NCBI RefSeq assembly: GCF_038024855.1
Contig: NZ_CP139089.1
Coordinates: 2,142,501 to 2,206,500 of the forward strand
DNA: 64,000 nucleotides
Direction: 5' to 3'
Source of the DNA: Methylocella tundrae
GTDB lineage: Bacteria; Pseudomonadota; Alphaproteobacteria; Rhizobiales; Beijerinckiaceae
How positions within the stretch are numbered: position 1 is the first letter of the stretch; each line of letters starts with the position of its first letter. Under the pieces are notes generated by a model that saw nothing but the letters and a program-made list of their open reading frames with translations, had not been told where the DNA came from and did not search any database. Below, in pieces: positions 44,696-53,727 of the stretch. The position numbers and the translations under genes were made by a program.

Positions 44696-45294
44696 TGTGG
44701 ATCTTTCCAGGCTTGTTGATCCTAAGATGGTATGGTTGCACTTTGAACCGCCGCCACAATGCCTTTTATGCGCTCCATAATCGTTGCCTTGACAGAACCA
44801 TAGTTTGTTTTGCCCTAGAGCTGGAAGCGAGGCAAGGCACGGAAAATACGAAGCCCGACGGTGGTGGTTTCGTTGACAGTCGAATGAGCGTCCGAAAGAC
44901 CAGTCGAACGGGCGGCGCTCCCGGCGCTCTGTCGGCTCAAAGGTCGAGTTCGGCGCTTTCTTTTGTGCGGATCTACACTGTAGCGGCGATTTGGCTGGTC
45001 TTCGATCCATGCGCACGCGATCTATCGCTGACACGCCACAGGCTGGGTTGTCCCGGCGCGGCGGTCGAAGATAGAAGCTTCCTGGCTCGAGCAGCGTGAC
45101 GGGCGCGCGCTTCGTTTATTGTCCGTATTTGCCGAGTCTTGCGAGATTTCTGTGACTCAACCATCCAAGAGATGCCGCCGTAGATTGTTCCGGGTCCGAC
45201 CCGGTGATTGATGCGACGGATGAACTCGCGGGGCTGAGCCTTCAGCTGACGGCGAGGTATTCTGGAGCGGGGCTTCATAGCCAAGGAGAACCGT
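44696..45294. other. Gap without a recognised gene
   Basis: About 600 bp between a leftward small membrane protein gene and a rightward GT2 gene. No credible gene. The promoter of the GT2 gene should lie here; none stands out. AAGGAG sits just before the GT2 start. Confidence 0.4.
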
Positions 45295-46245
45295 ATGAGT
45301 CCAAGATCCACGACGCCTCGCGTTTCACTGGCTCTCCCGGTGTATAATGGCGCGAGGTATGTCGCCAAAGCGGTGGAGTCAATCCTCGATCAAGGATACG
45401 AGGACTTTCGACTTACCATCACCGACAATGCATCAACGGATGGAACGGAGGGGATATGTCGTAAATTTGCCGAGCTTGACAGCCGCGTGAATTATGTCCG
45501 CAATCCGCGCAATCTTGGCGCAGGCCCAAACTACAACCTTGGCTTCGAATTGAGCACCGGCGAATATTTCAAGTGGTGCGCCTGCGACGACTACCTCAGT
45601 CCAAATTTTCTGGAAAGCTGCGTGGCGGCGCTCGACCGGCGCCCAGACGCCGCCGTCGCTTACGCCACAACGAGGAGCGTCGACGAGGACGGCGCCCAGA
45701 TCGATTTGGTCGGTTCCATGGCGCCTGACATGACCGGGGCAGGACCCGCCCTCCGATTCTACAAAGTGCTCACCGAAGTCGGAACATGTTATGAAATCTT
45801 CGGCCTCTTTCGGAGAGACGTCCTTAAACGCAGCACTTTGCAACGCGGTTACTACGGATCTGACCACGCCCTCCTCGCGGAAATTGCGCTTCTCGGATCT
45901 TATGTCCATGTGCCGGAAGCCACTTTATACAATCGGGAGCATAAGGACCGCTCCATCAATATGAGCGACACTCTCGCCCGCGTAGCTTGGCAGGATACGA
46001 GCGCCAGCAAAAAATATTCCTTAGAGCATATCCGCCATCTCAATCATTTGATCGAAATTGCGCTTAGACACAGGCGGGCAGTCTCTCCGGCTCAAACCTT
46101 GAGCTATCTTTTTCTTTCAGAAACAAGACCGCTGCAGTTGATGAGATTCGGGCTGGACCTCGTTGGCCTTGCGTCACCTCCGGTCCGGAGACGGTTGAGA
46201 GACGCCGGATGGAAGTGTCTGCGCAGCCTCCAGATTCAACTTTGA
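45295..46245 (+). CDS. GT2-type glycosyltransferase
   Basis: A 316-residue GT-A enzyme with the classic opening VSLALPVYNGARYVAKAVES, ILDQ, ITDNASTDGT (about 42-51), and the DxD-type metal site in WCACDDYLSPNFL (about 94-106). The acceptor region reads YYGSDHALLAEIAL. A strong AAGGAG lies seven bases ahead of the ATG. It is predicted to add a sugar to the growing lipid-linked unit. The linkage is unknown. It reads towards the flippase gene. Confidence 0.9.
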   Translation: MSPRSTTPRVSLALPVYNGARYVAKAVESILDQGYEDFRLTITDNASTDGTEGICRKFAELDSRVNYVRNPRNLGAGPNYNLGFELSTGEYFKWCACDDYLSPNFLESCVAALDRRPDAAVAYATTRSVDEDGAQIDLVGSMAPDMTGAGPALRFYKVLTEVGTCYEIFGLFRRDVLKRSTLQRGYYGSDHALLAEIALLGSYVHVPEATLYNREHKDRSINMSDTLARVAWQDTSASKKYSLEHIRHLNHLIEIALRHRRAVSPAQTLSYLFLSETRPLQLMRFGLDLVGLASPPVRRRLRDAGWKCLRSLQIQL

Positions 46246-46501
46246 TAGGGCTGCATTTCAAAAGGCCGTCCGTTTTTCGCGGACCGAATAAGGTCGCCGC
46301 CGCCCATGCCGAATGCCGTTCTGCATGCTGAAGCTTTGAAATTATTGATTGATCTTATTACCAACCGTCGAGCCAACCCGTAAGCGAAAGACGGCGTCTG
46401 CTGGTCCACATTCGCAAATCGCGCCCGCGGCTTGAGCTTGGTTGTCGCGGCCTGGCATTGCGCGGCCGAATATTCAGCGCGACAAGCACGAGACAACAAT
46501 A

Positions 46502-46797
46502 ATGAGTCAGAGAAAGATGAAGATAGCGTTCGTCAATGAGCCTTTCGCTCATATGCTGCCGCCCTATCAGTCGTCTGTTGGAGGATGCGGCTATCGGGCG
46601 GCTCGTTGCCTGGGGAAATTCTCGCACGTGACTGTCTACGGACTGCATGATCTCGATCGCCAGGCTAACACATGCAACGACGTCGACGCCGCGGCTTCTC
46701 CTCACAAGGGACTTCACGCACTGGCCGCCGCATCAGCGGCGGCGCGTCTATCGCTCGAGACCAGACTTCTCGCCGCCCGCCGACATGGTCCGCGCCA
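46502..46797 (+). pseudogene. Truncated GT4 glycosyltransferase remnant
   Basis: From the ATG at 46502 the frame encodes MKIAFVNEPFAHMLPPYQSS followed by VGGCGYRAARCLGKFSHVTVYGL, a typical N-terminal strand-loop-helix-strand of a GT4 glycosyltransferase. Similarity then stops and the frame ends near 46801, just where the flippase begins. No downstream piece of the enzyme was found. It therefore looks like the stump of a gene lost by deletion, possibly in an event that joined it to the flippase. Confidence 0.5.
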
Positions 46798-48063
46798 TTG
46801 AAGAAAGCATTTTTCGCCCTCTATTGCGCCTATGCGGCGCGTTACCTGACCTCATTTTTCTCGCTGCCCTTTCTGGCGCGAGAGCTGGGTCCGGTGGGGC
46901 TCGGAGACCTCGCCGTTGCGACATCTATGGTGATGGTGGTCTCGATCTGGGTTGAATATGGGTTCAGCGTATCGGCGTTGCGGGAGATTTCCGCGGCCAA
47001 ACCTGACGATCGCGGTGGAATTGTCATCGGCGTCACGACGGCAAAGCTTGTGTTATGGGGCGTGGCGGGGCTCACGCTCGGCGCGCTAAAGCTCTTTTTC
47101 CCTCCGATCTCCCATTTTCCCGCTGATCTCGGCTTGGTCGTCTTGCTGGGCGGAGTGCAGGCCTTCAATCTCGGCTGGTATTTTCTCGGCGTTGGCCGCG
47201 CGTCGGTGTCTGCCGTCATAGACGGACTCGGGGCGTTAATGTGGTTCATCCCCGCGTTTTTTCTGGTGCGCTCCCCCTCAGACGTCAATCTGGTCCTGAT
47301 TTGCCAACTCGGTTCTCAAGCCGTTCTCGTCCTTATCGCGCACGGAATCATCTTCACGAGCCTTAAGCGTTTCTCGGTCGACTGGGTCAAAGTGATTGAG
47401 CAGGTAAAATCAGGCGGCCCTTTGTTCTTCAAGAAGATAGCGATGGCCGCCCATTCCGCGGCGATCGTGTTGATCCTCGGAGCGATGGCTGGTCCGGTTC
47501 AGGTTGGATATTTCAACGCCGCGGATAGGTTCGCTGGAGCAATCGTCGCATCGTTCTATCCCGCCGCACAAGCGGTCATGCCTTATTTGTTCAATCGAGC
47601 GGCTACGGACGGTTCAGATTCCATATTTACTGCTTCGCGTTATATGTCAATAATACTTCTTATCGCCAGCATCATCATTACGACATCGATATACTTTACG
47701 GCTCATATTCTTATAGCCGTATTGGCCGGCCCGCAATATACGCCCTCCATTCAGATCTTGCAGATTCTTGCATTTACTTTCCCGTTGGTGGCGATCAACC
47801 AGGCGCTCGGACTCTATATCATGTTGCCTTTGAGGCTCGACGTCGGCTTCCTCGCGGGCGTCATCTTAGGCGAATGCGCTAGTTTGATTTTGACATATAT
47901 TTGGGCTTCCTCTCTGGGAGCGGTCGGCGTCGCCTCTTTTCGCGTGATTGAGGCAGCAATTTCGGCCATCGTATTCAGCATCGTGCTGTATAAGAAACGC
48001 TACATCCAAAAGCTTCTCTTCGGCAGATCGGGCAGCAAGGCCATTCCCGCAGCGCACAGGTAG
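46798..48063 (+). CDS. Polysaccharide flippase (Wzx/RfbX-type, MOP superfamily)
   Basis: From this start, 421 residues with about twelve to fourteen membrane segments. It shows the Wzx opening AFFALYCAYAARYLTSFFSL and PFLARELGPVGLGDLAVA, the helix with VEYGFSVSALREIS, GWYFLGVGR, and VGYFNAADRFAGAIVASFYP. It flips the finished lipid-linked repeat unit to the periplasm. The family's first helix begins right after the TTG at 46798, but no ribosome-binding site precedes it. The nearest ATG (46672) would add 42 arginine-rich residues that read through the glycosyltransferase remnant. The true start is therefore unsettled. Confidence 0.88.
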   Translation: MKKAFFALYCAYAARYLTSFFSLPFLARELGPVGLGDLAVATSMVMVVSIWVEYGFSVSALREISAAKPDDRGGIVIGVTTAKLVLWGVAGLTLGALKLFFPPISHFPADLGLVVLLGGVQAFNLGWYFLGVGRASVSAVIDGLGALMWFIPAFFLVRSPSDVNLVLICQLGSQAVLVLIAHGIIFTSLKRFSVDWVKVIEQVKSGGPLFFKKIAMAAHSAAIVLILGAMAGPVQVGYFNAADRFAGAIVASFYPAAQAVMPYLFNRAATDGSDSIFTASRYMSIILLIASIIITTSIYFTAHILIAVLAGPQYTPSIQILQILAFTFPLVAINQALGLYIMLPLRLDVGFLAGVILGECASLILTYIWASSLGAVGVASFRVIEAAISAIVFSIVLYKKRYIQKLLFGRSGSKAIPAAHR

Positions 48064-48287
48064 CGCTTTTGGTTTAATTGACAAAGCGGCCACGCCGGCG
48101 CTCGACATTTGTTGCGAGCCCTCTTTGCAGCAGCGCCGCTCACCTCTGGCGTAGATCCGGAATTGCCCGAGAGACGAGCGCGCGTTCCCGGGAAAGGCGC
48201 TGACAGATAAGTGACATGCGCGCGCCGTGCAGCTGTGCGAAGCTTGGGTGTCAGCGTCTCCCCGCGTAACAATCAAGATCGGCGCGC

Positions 48288-48908
48288 ATGCTCTTTCGTT
48301 TTGTGATGCACGCCAACAAACGAGCGGCCCTCGCGGCAGGACATTTGCGATGGGTGATCGCCGCGCTGCCGCTGGTCCCCATGATCGCCGCCCCCGGCGC
48401 CGCGGGGGTCAACAAATGGTTGATTGATCCGGCTCAGACTCACATCTCCTTTTCCGTCGATGCGGTCGGCTTTCCCCGCACTGAAGGCGAGTTCCGCGCT
48501 TTTGACGGACGCATCGCGATCGACTTCGAGCATCCCGCGCTGAGCAGCGTCAGCTTCCATGTGCAGGCTCAGTCGGTCGACGCTGGATCCCCCTTACTCA
48601 GCGACGTCCTGCGCAGCGACGCCTTCTTCGACGCCCCGCGCTTCGCCATGATCGACTTCGTGTCGAAGAGGATTGAAAAGATCGACGAGCATCGGGTCCG
48701 CGTCGCGGGCGAATTGACGATGCATGGCGTCACAAGGCCGCTGGCTGTTGAGGTTGCCGTCCGCCCGCAGCCCGCAAAGCCGCGCGCGCGCATCGCCTTC
48801 ACTGCGAAGGCGACCATAGATCGGCTGGCGTTTGGAATGACGGCCGGCTATCCAGCCGTTTCCCGAGAGGTTGCGCTCACCGTCGAAAGCGAAGCCGTCG
48901 AACATTGA
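48288..48908 (+). CDS. YceI family periplasmic protein
   Basis: A 206-residue protein with a signal-peptide-like N-terminus (hydrophobic 20-37) followed by the YceI lipocalin-like barrel: WLIDPAQTHISFSVDAVGFP, the repeated LRSDAFFDAPRFAMIDF, and GELTMHGVTRPLAVEV. Members bind isoprenoid-type lipids or quinones in the periplasm. The start is ATG at 48288 or at 48306; neither has a strong ribosome-binding site. It stands just right of the polysaccharide locus and is not obviously part of it. Confidence 0.88.
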   Translation: MLFRFVMHANKRAALAAGHLRWVIAALPLVPMIAAPGAAGVNKWLIDPAQTHISFSVDAVGFPRTEGEFRAFDGRIAIDFEHPALSSVSFHVQAQSVDAGSPLLSDVLRSDAFFDAPRFAMIDFVSKRIEKIDEHRVRVAGELTMHGVTRPLAVEVAVRPQPAKPRARIAFTAKATIDRLAFGMTAGYPAVSREVALTVESEAVEH

Positions 48909-49035
48909 ATTCCTGGCATTGAATTCTTGGCATTGACGCCAATGCGCCGGGCCATCGACCAGGATGATTGCGCTCGCTTTTGCGCCTGCGGCAGGCCGCA
49001 GAGCCCTCGCCGGAGGACGCGGACGTGCGGCGCTT

Positions 49036-49287
49036 TCATGCGCGCATGTCGGCGCCGCTGAGGCCGATGGAAATTCCCTGACGCTTCGCGATTTCGAGCT
49101 TCACCCTCGTCCAATAGCGCGCCGAGCCGGCGCCGTCGACGCAGCGGCCCCTCACCCGATCTCGCGCCTCGTAATAGGCGCGATCGCGATATGTCGCAAT
49201 GAGCCGCTCGGCCTCCGCCGCAGCGATGGCGCGCCTTTCGGCGCGTTCGCGGATGGATGCGAAAAGGCGATTCATTATTCCGTGCAT
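49036..49287 (-). CDS. Conserved-looking small hypothetical protein
   Basis: A predicted 83-residue basic protein: a helical, alanine/glutamate/arginine-rich first half and a second half with AYYEARDRVRGRCVDGAGSA and RYWTRVKLEIAKRQG. The second half gives the impression of a conserved small Rhizobiales protein, but no function is known to me. ATG at 49287 or 49275. No membrane segment. Confidence 0.5.
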   Translation of the reverse strand: MHGIMNRLFASIRERAERRAIAAAEAERLIATYRDRAYYEARDRVRGRCVDGAGSARYWTRVKLEIAKRQGISIGLSGADMRA

Positions 49288-49365
49288 CTTTGCGAATCAC
49301 TCTACCTATACGAGCGCAACCAATCTGGATTATTTTTGAATCGGGCGCAACCTGCAAGGAGTCCT

Positions 49366-49500
49366 ATGAACAAGTTTTCCCTGCGGAACCGTCACCGATC
49401 CGCATTTGTTCACACTATGTTCGATCATGCAAGAACATTCGAACGCAAGCCACGGGCAGCCGGCGGACAGTTGCCCCTTTCCTTGAAAGCGAAGAAGTAA
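49366..49500 (+). CDS. Small basic hypothetical protein
   Basis: A 44-residue open frame starting MNKFSLRNRHRSAFVHTMFD and ending in LSLKAKK. It is supported mainly by a strong AAGGAG seven bases ahead of the ATG and by a strong hairpin with a T-rich tail about 75 bp after the stop. No family is recognised. Confidence 0.5.
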   Translation: MNKFSLRNRHRSAFVHTMFDHARTFERKPRAAGGQLPLSLKAKK

Positions 49501-49575
49501 TGGGCGACGCCCGCCAAGCGGCTTGGCGGCTTCGATCCTCGCAGTGGGAAAGGGTGATCGCTGAAGCCGCGTTCC

Positions 49576-49618
49576 GCCCGCGGCGCGGGCGCTCACCTGC
49601 GCGCCGCGGGCCTATTTT
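49576..49618 (+). terminator. Probable rho-independent terminator
   Basis: GCCCGCGGCGCG and CGCGCCGCGGGC form a perfect 12-bp GC stem with a 12-base loop (49576-49611), followed on the plus strand by CTATTTT. It would end the transcript of the small gene at 49366-49500 and separate it from the converging rnj gene. Confidence 0.65.
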
Positions 49619-49691
49619 CAGTCAAGGAGGCGGCGTTACCGCGAATGGCGACCCGACTCGCCCGGTTTGGATCAAATCTCTTTTTGACGGC

Positions 49692-51362
49692 TCACACTTC
49701 AACCACGAGAACATGGACGGCGGGGCGCTTTCCCCAAGCCGCGGCGACGGCGTTACGCACCGCCTTTTCGATCGCGGTCGATACGACATCGGCGTCGCGG
49801 CGCTTCTGCCGCGGCAAATGGTCAAAGGTTTGGAACATCGCATCATCGACGATCGCATCCATCGCCGCGCCGTCCCGGACGCGCGCCGGAATGCCCGCCG
49901 TCATCACGTCGGGAACGCCGGCCAGATCGCCCTTTGAAGTCACCGCGAGCGCGATAGTGATGATGCCTGAGACCGCCAGCTTCTGGCGCATCCGCGGCGC
50001 TTCGTCCGCTTGGGACAAGAAGATATTTCCGTCCTTCACCAAACGCCCATGGGGCGCCTGCCCGACGATTCCCGGCTGGCCTGGGGCGAGGACGACGATA
50101 TCCCCGTTTCGGGCGCTGAGCACATGCGGCACGCCCTGTGCTTTGGCAAAGGCCGCATGTTCGGCGAGATGCAGGTCCTCGCCATGCGCCGGGATTGCGA
50201 TCTGCGGCCGCGTCCAGGCGTAAAGTTGAGAAACCTCCCCCCGGCGCGGATGGCCGGAGGCATGGACGAGCGCCGTCCGATCGGTGACGACGTCGATCCC
50301 CGAACGGATGAGATTGTTGATGATGCGGCCAACTTCCCGTTCATTGCCCGGAATCGTGCGGGAAGAAAAAATGACCTTGTCGCCGGCGCTGAGCGTCACG
50401 GCCGGATGTTCGCCTTCCGAGATGCGTGCGATCGCCGCGCGGCTTTCGCCCTGACTGCCTGTCGCCACGAGAACAACCCTGTCGCGCGGCAAATGGGCGA
50501 AAGCATCGACTCCCAGAAAGTCTGGAATGCCGTCGAGATAACCGCATTCACGCGCGACGGCGACGACCCGCTCCATAGCGCGCCCAGCCAGCACGACGCT
50601 GCGCCCCGCCGCGCTGGCGGCTTCGGCGACGGCGCGGATGCGGGCGACGTTCGAGGCGAATGTCGTGACGATGACCCGCCCCGACGCTTCGGCGATGATG
50701 TCGCGCAGATTCCTTGCGACCTCGCCCTCCGACGGACTTATTCCCTCGCGCAGAATGTTGGTCGAATCGCAAATCAGCGCCAGAACGCCTTCGTCTCCGA
50801 TCGCGGCGAGCCGCCTTTCATCTGTCGGCGCGCCAAGGCCCGGCTCCGCGTCGATTTTCCAGTCGCCGGAATGAACGATGACGCCGAGTGGCGTCCTTAT
50901 GGCGAGGGCGCAGCTCTCCGGGATGGAATGCGCCATGGCTATGAATTCGACCGAGAACGGACCGGCCTCGATCTTGCCGCCCTGGGGGACGACCTTGATC
51001 GGCACCTCGGGCGCTCCAGGCTCGGAAAGCCGCTTGGTCAGCAACAGCTCAGCGGCGAAACGCGTGGCGTAGAGCTGGCACCCAAGTTTTGGCCAGACAT
51101 CGGCGACGGCGCCGATATGGTCCTCATGCGCATGCGTGATGACGAGTCCGACCAGATCCTGACGCATTTTTTCGATGAAGCTGATGTCGGGGATGATCAC
51201 GTCAATCCCGACGAGCTCCGGCCCGGCGAAAGCGATGCCGCAATCGACCATCAGCCATTTCATGCGCCCTTTCGGGCCGAAACCGTAAAGGGCGAGGTTC
51301 ATCCCGATCTCGCCCAAGCCTCCGAGCGGCACGAAGACGAGCTCGTCATTTGCCGCGTTCAT
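49692..51362 (-). CDS. rnj: Ribonuclease J
   Basis: The 556-residue metallo-beta-lactamase/beta-CASP nuclease acts in mRNA decay and rRNA maturation. It has the metal motif HAHEDH (residues 77-82), the opening FVPLGGLGEIGMNLALYGF, HSGDWKID, the beta-CASP blocks TTFASNVARI and VLVATGSQGE, and HASGHPRRGE. The start at 51362 has AAAGG upstream; an in-frame ATG at 51443 would add 27 atypical residues. It is the last gene of the leftward run behind nuoN and birA, a common Rhizobiales order. Confidence 0.95.
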   Translation of the reverse strand: MNAANDELVFVPLGGLGEIGMNLALYGFGPKGRMKWLMVDCGIAFAGPELVGIDVIIPDISFIEKMRQDLVGLVITHAHEDHIGAVADVWPKLGCQLYATRFAAELLLTKRLSEPGAPEVPIKVVPQGGKIEAGPFSVEFIAMAHSIPESCALAIRTPLGVIVHSGDWKIDAEPGLGAPTDERRLAAIGDEGVLALICDSTNILREGISPSEGEVARNLRDIIAEASGRVIVTTFASNVARIRAVAEAASAAGRSVVLAGRAMERVVAVARECGYLDGIPDFLGVDAFAHLPRDRVVLVATGSQGESRAAIARISEGEHPAVTLSAGDKVIFSSRTIPGNEREVGRIINNLIRSGIDVVTDRTALVHASGHPRRGEVSQLYAWTRPQIAIPAHGEDLHLAEHAAFAKAQGVPHVLSARNGDIVVLAPGQPGIVGQAPHGRLVKDGNIFLSQADEAPRMRQKLAVSGIITIALAVTSKGDLAGVPDVMTAGIPARVRDGAAMDAIVDDAMFQTFDHLPRQKRRDADVVSTAIEKAVRNAVAAAWGKRPAVHVLVVEV

Positions 51363-51405
51363 ATATATGGACCTTTCTGTTTCTTTTCCGGTTAGTTCGT
51401 TCTCA

Positions 51406-52143
51406 TCAATTGGGGCGCTGCGCCGGGGGGAGCAAAAACACATCCCCCGCGTCTATTGCAATTTCGTTCAGGTCCTGCTGGAGGAGCAGACGGCCGGTGG
51501 CGTCGATGGTCTTGAAAACGCCCTCAACAACGTCCTTTGGCCGCGTCACTCTGATTTTCTCGCCCTGACCGGCGGCGAGCGTGAGCCATTCCGCGCGGAT
51601 CGTCTCAAATCCCGCCGGTTGCGACCAGACGCCGAGCCAGTGCGCCATAAACGCCGCCAGCGGCTCAAGAACCATGCCGGGCGTCACTTCGCGCCCGGCG
51701 ATCGCGCTGAGATCATTCGTTTTGTAAAGCAGCGGTCCATCGGGGTGGGAGGCGCAATTGACGCCAATTCCGGCGACGCAGGCAAGGCCCTGCGCCACAG
51801 GCGCGCTCTCGAGAAGAATGCCTGCGACCTTGGCGCCGTTACCGAGAATATCGTTCGGCCATTTTATTTTGACGGCCGGACCGTCGCCGAGAACCTCGCG
51901 CAAGGCCTGAGCAAGCGCAATGCTGGCGACAAAGCCGAGCTCCGGCGCACGGCGTGGCGGCGCGGGATCGATCAGCAAAAGGCTCGCGAAGAGATTGCCG
52001 GGGTGAGACGTCCAACTGCGTCCGTTGCGGCCCCGCCCGCCGGTCTGGCTCGCGGCAGTAATCCAGAGCCGGCCAGGATCGCCGGCGCGCGCGCTGTCTA
52101 AAGCCGTATCATTGGTCGAAACCAGTTCGCCGTGCTCGGCCAA
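51406..52143 (-). CDS. birA: Biotin-[acetyl-CoA carboxylase] ligase
   Basis: The 245-residue enzyme activates biotin and attaches it to the carboxylase carrier protein. It has STND (9-12), the adenylate loop GGRGRNGRSW (35-44), KWPNDIL and GIGVNC, with no N-terminal DNA-binding domain, so it is the short, non-repressor form. The start is odd: the only conventional in-frame start is TTG at 52143. Family-like residues (QGFRL) continue upstream in frame without ATG or GTG until the nuoN stop region. A CTG start further up is possible. It lies between nuoN and rnj. Confidence 0.88.
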   Translation of the reverse strand: MAEHGELVSTNDTALDSARAGDPGRLWITAASQTGGRGRNGRSWTSHPGNLFASLLLIDPAPPRRAPELGFVASIALAQALREVLGDGPAVKIKWPNDILGNGAKVAGILLESAPVAQGLACVAGIGVNCASHPDGPLLYKTNDLSAIAGREVTPGMVLEPLAAFMAHWLGVWSQPAGFETIRAEWLTLAAGQGEKIRVTRPKDVVEGVFKTIDATGRLLLQQDLNEIAIDAGDVFLLPPAQRPN

Positions 52144-52209
52144 CCGGAATCCTTGAGCTTGAAGCGATCCTGCAAGTTGCGCCAGGGGACAACCACCATT
52201 CGGAGTTTC

Positions 52210-53643
52210 TTAGAACAGGGACTTCGCCGCCGCCGTCGTGGCGTCGATGAAAAAGCCCGGATAGGCGAACAAGAACAGCACAAGAAGGCTTGTCACTGCA
52301 AGCACAAGGCGCAAAGCCGGGGCGGGTTTATCGAAAGCGGGCGCCGCCTCGTCAAAATACATGACTTTGACGATGCGCAAATAGTAATAGGCCGCCACGG
52401 CGCTGGAAAGCACGCCGATGACCGCCAGCGGATAGAGATGGGCCTGAATGGCGGCGTTAAAGACGTACCATTTGGCGAAGAAACCCGCCAGCGGCGGAAT
52501 GCCCGCCAGCGAAAACATCAGCATCGCGAAACAGAAAGCCATGAAAGGATCGGTCTTGCCAAGCCCCGCGAGATCTGAAATCTGCTCGACGGCGTGGCCT
52601 GCGACCCTCATTGACAGGATTACGGCGAAAGCGCCGAGGGTCATGACGAGATAGATCGACATATAGGCGAGGACGCCAAAAACGCCTGCTTCCGTGCCAG
52701 CGGCGAGCCCTACGAGGGCGAAACCGACATGGCCAATGGCGGAATAGGCCATCAGCCGTTTGATGTTTGACTGGCCGATCGCGGCAAAAGCGCCGAGCGC
52801 CATCGAGAGAATGGAAATAAAGACAATGATCTGCCGCCATTGCGGCGCGACGCCGGGAAATGCCGTCATCACCACGCGAACCGTGATCGCCACGGCCGCC
52901 ATCTTCACGGCAGAGGCGAAGAAGGCGGTGACGGGCGTCGGCGCGCCTTCATAGACGTCCGGCGTCCACATATGGAACGGCGCCGCCGACATCTTGAATG
53001 CAAGGCCCGTCATCAGGAAGACTAGGCCGAACACAATCCCGATCGAAGCTTTGCCGTGCACGGCTCCAGCGATGCCGGCGAAGGATACGGTTCCGGCAAA
53101 GCCGTAGATCAGCGAGGCGCCGTAAAGCAGCATCCCGGACGAAAGCGCGCCCAGCACGAAATATTTGAGGCCGGCCTCGGAGGCCCGCACATTGTCGCGA
53201 TTGAAGGCGGCGATGACATAGAGCGCCAGCGACATCAATTCGAGCCCGAGATAAAGCGCGATGAGGTTTTGCGCCGAAATCAGGACCAGCATCCCGATCG
53301 TCGCGAGAATGACGAGAATCGGAAACTCGAACTTGTCGATGCGTTCACGTGCGAGAAAATCCTGACCCATCACCAGCGTCGCGAGCGACCCCAGCAACGC
53401 CAGAACCTTCATGAAGCGGCCAAAGCCATCATCAATGACGGCGCCGTCAAAGACCACCGCCTGCGTCTTGGCCCCGAGAAGAATCACGAGAATTGCCGCG
53501 CCGAGCAGGCCGACGGCGATCTCGGTGACGGGGCCATCCGAATCCTTGCCGCGGAGGGCGCCGATGAGCACGAGGACCAGAACGCCGACGGCCAGAATCA
53601 ATTCCGGCAGGGTATGCGCGAGGGCGAAGGACAACGGCGCCAT
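52210..53643 (-). CDS. nuoN: NADH-quinone oxidoreductase subunit N
   Basis: A 477-residue, roughly 14-helix antiporter-like subunit of complex I in the inner membrane. It has the family blocks YLGLELMSLALYVIAAFNRD and SAEAGLKYF-like ASEAGLKYFVLGALSSGMLL, FKMSAAPFHMWTPDVYEGAP (with the proton-path lysine/glutamate pairs), and IKRLMAYSAIGHVGFALVGL. It couples quinone reduction to proton pumping together with NuoL and NuoM. It is the last nuo gene here and is followed by birA. Confidence 0.96.
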   Translation of the reverse strand: MAPLSFALAHTLPELILAVGVLVLVLIGALRGKDSDGPVTEIAVGLLGAAILVILLGAKTQAVVFDGAVIDDGFGRFMKVLALLGSLATLVMGQDFLARERIDKFEFPILVILATIGMLVLISAQNLIALYLGLELMSLALYVIAAFNRDNVRASEAGLKYFVLGALSSGMLLYGASLIYGFAGTVSFAGIAGAVHGKASIGIVFGLVFLMTGLAFKMSAAPFHMWTPDVYEGAPTPVTAFFASAVKMAAVAITVRVVMTAFPGVAPQWRQIIVFISILSMALGAFAAIGQSNIKRLMAYSAIGHVGFALVGLAAGTEAGVFGVLAYMSIYLVMTLGAFAVILSMRVAGHAVEQISDLAGLGKTDPFMAFCFAMLMFSLAGIPPLAGFFAKWYVFNAAIQAHLYPLAVIGVLSSAVAAYYYLRIVKVMYFDEAAPAFDKPAPALRLVLAVTSLLVLFLFAYPGFFIDATTAAAKSLF

Positions 53644-53698
53644 GTAAATCAGCCTTTAAAGCGCGGATCCAAGCGGATCATGCATAGGAACGATCTTG

Positions 53699-53727
53699 AG
53701 AGCGCGATCGTGATCCGATCGCGCTCT
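53699..53727. repeat. Intergenic palindrome between nuoM and nuoN
   Basis: AGAGCGCGATCG and CGATCGCGCTCT form a perfect 12-bp stem with a five-base loop, ending inside the nuoM stop codon region. There is no T-run, and it sits within an operon, so it is more likely an interspersed palindromic element or an mRNA-stability hairpin than a terminator. Confidence 0.55.

Noticed and set aside
50010-51395. 461-codon plus-strand frame opposite rnj
   Set aside because: Arginine/aspartate-rich mirror of ribonuclease J with no family features.
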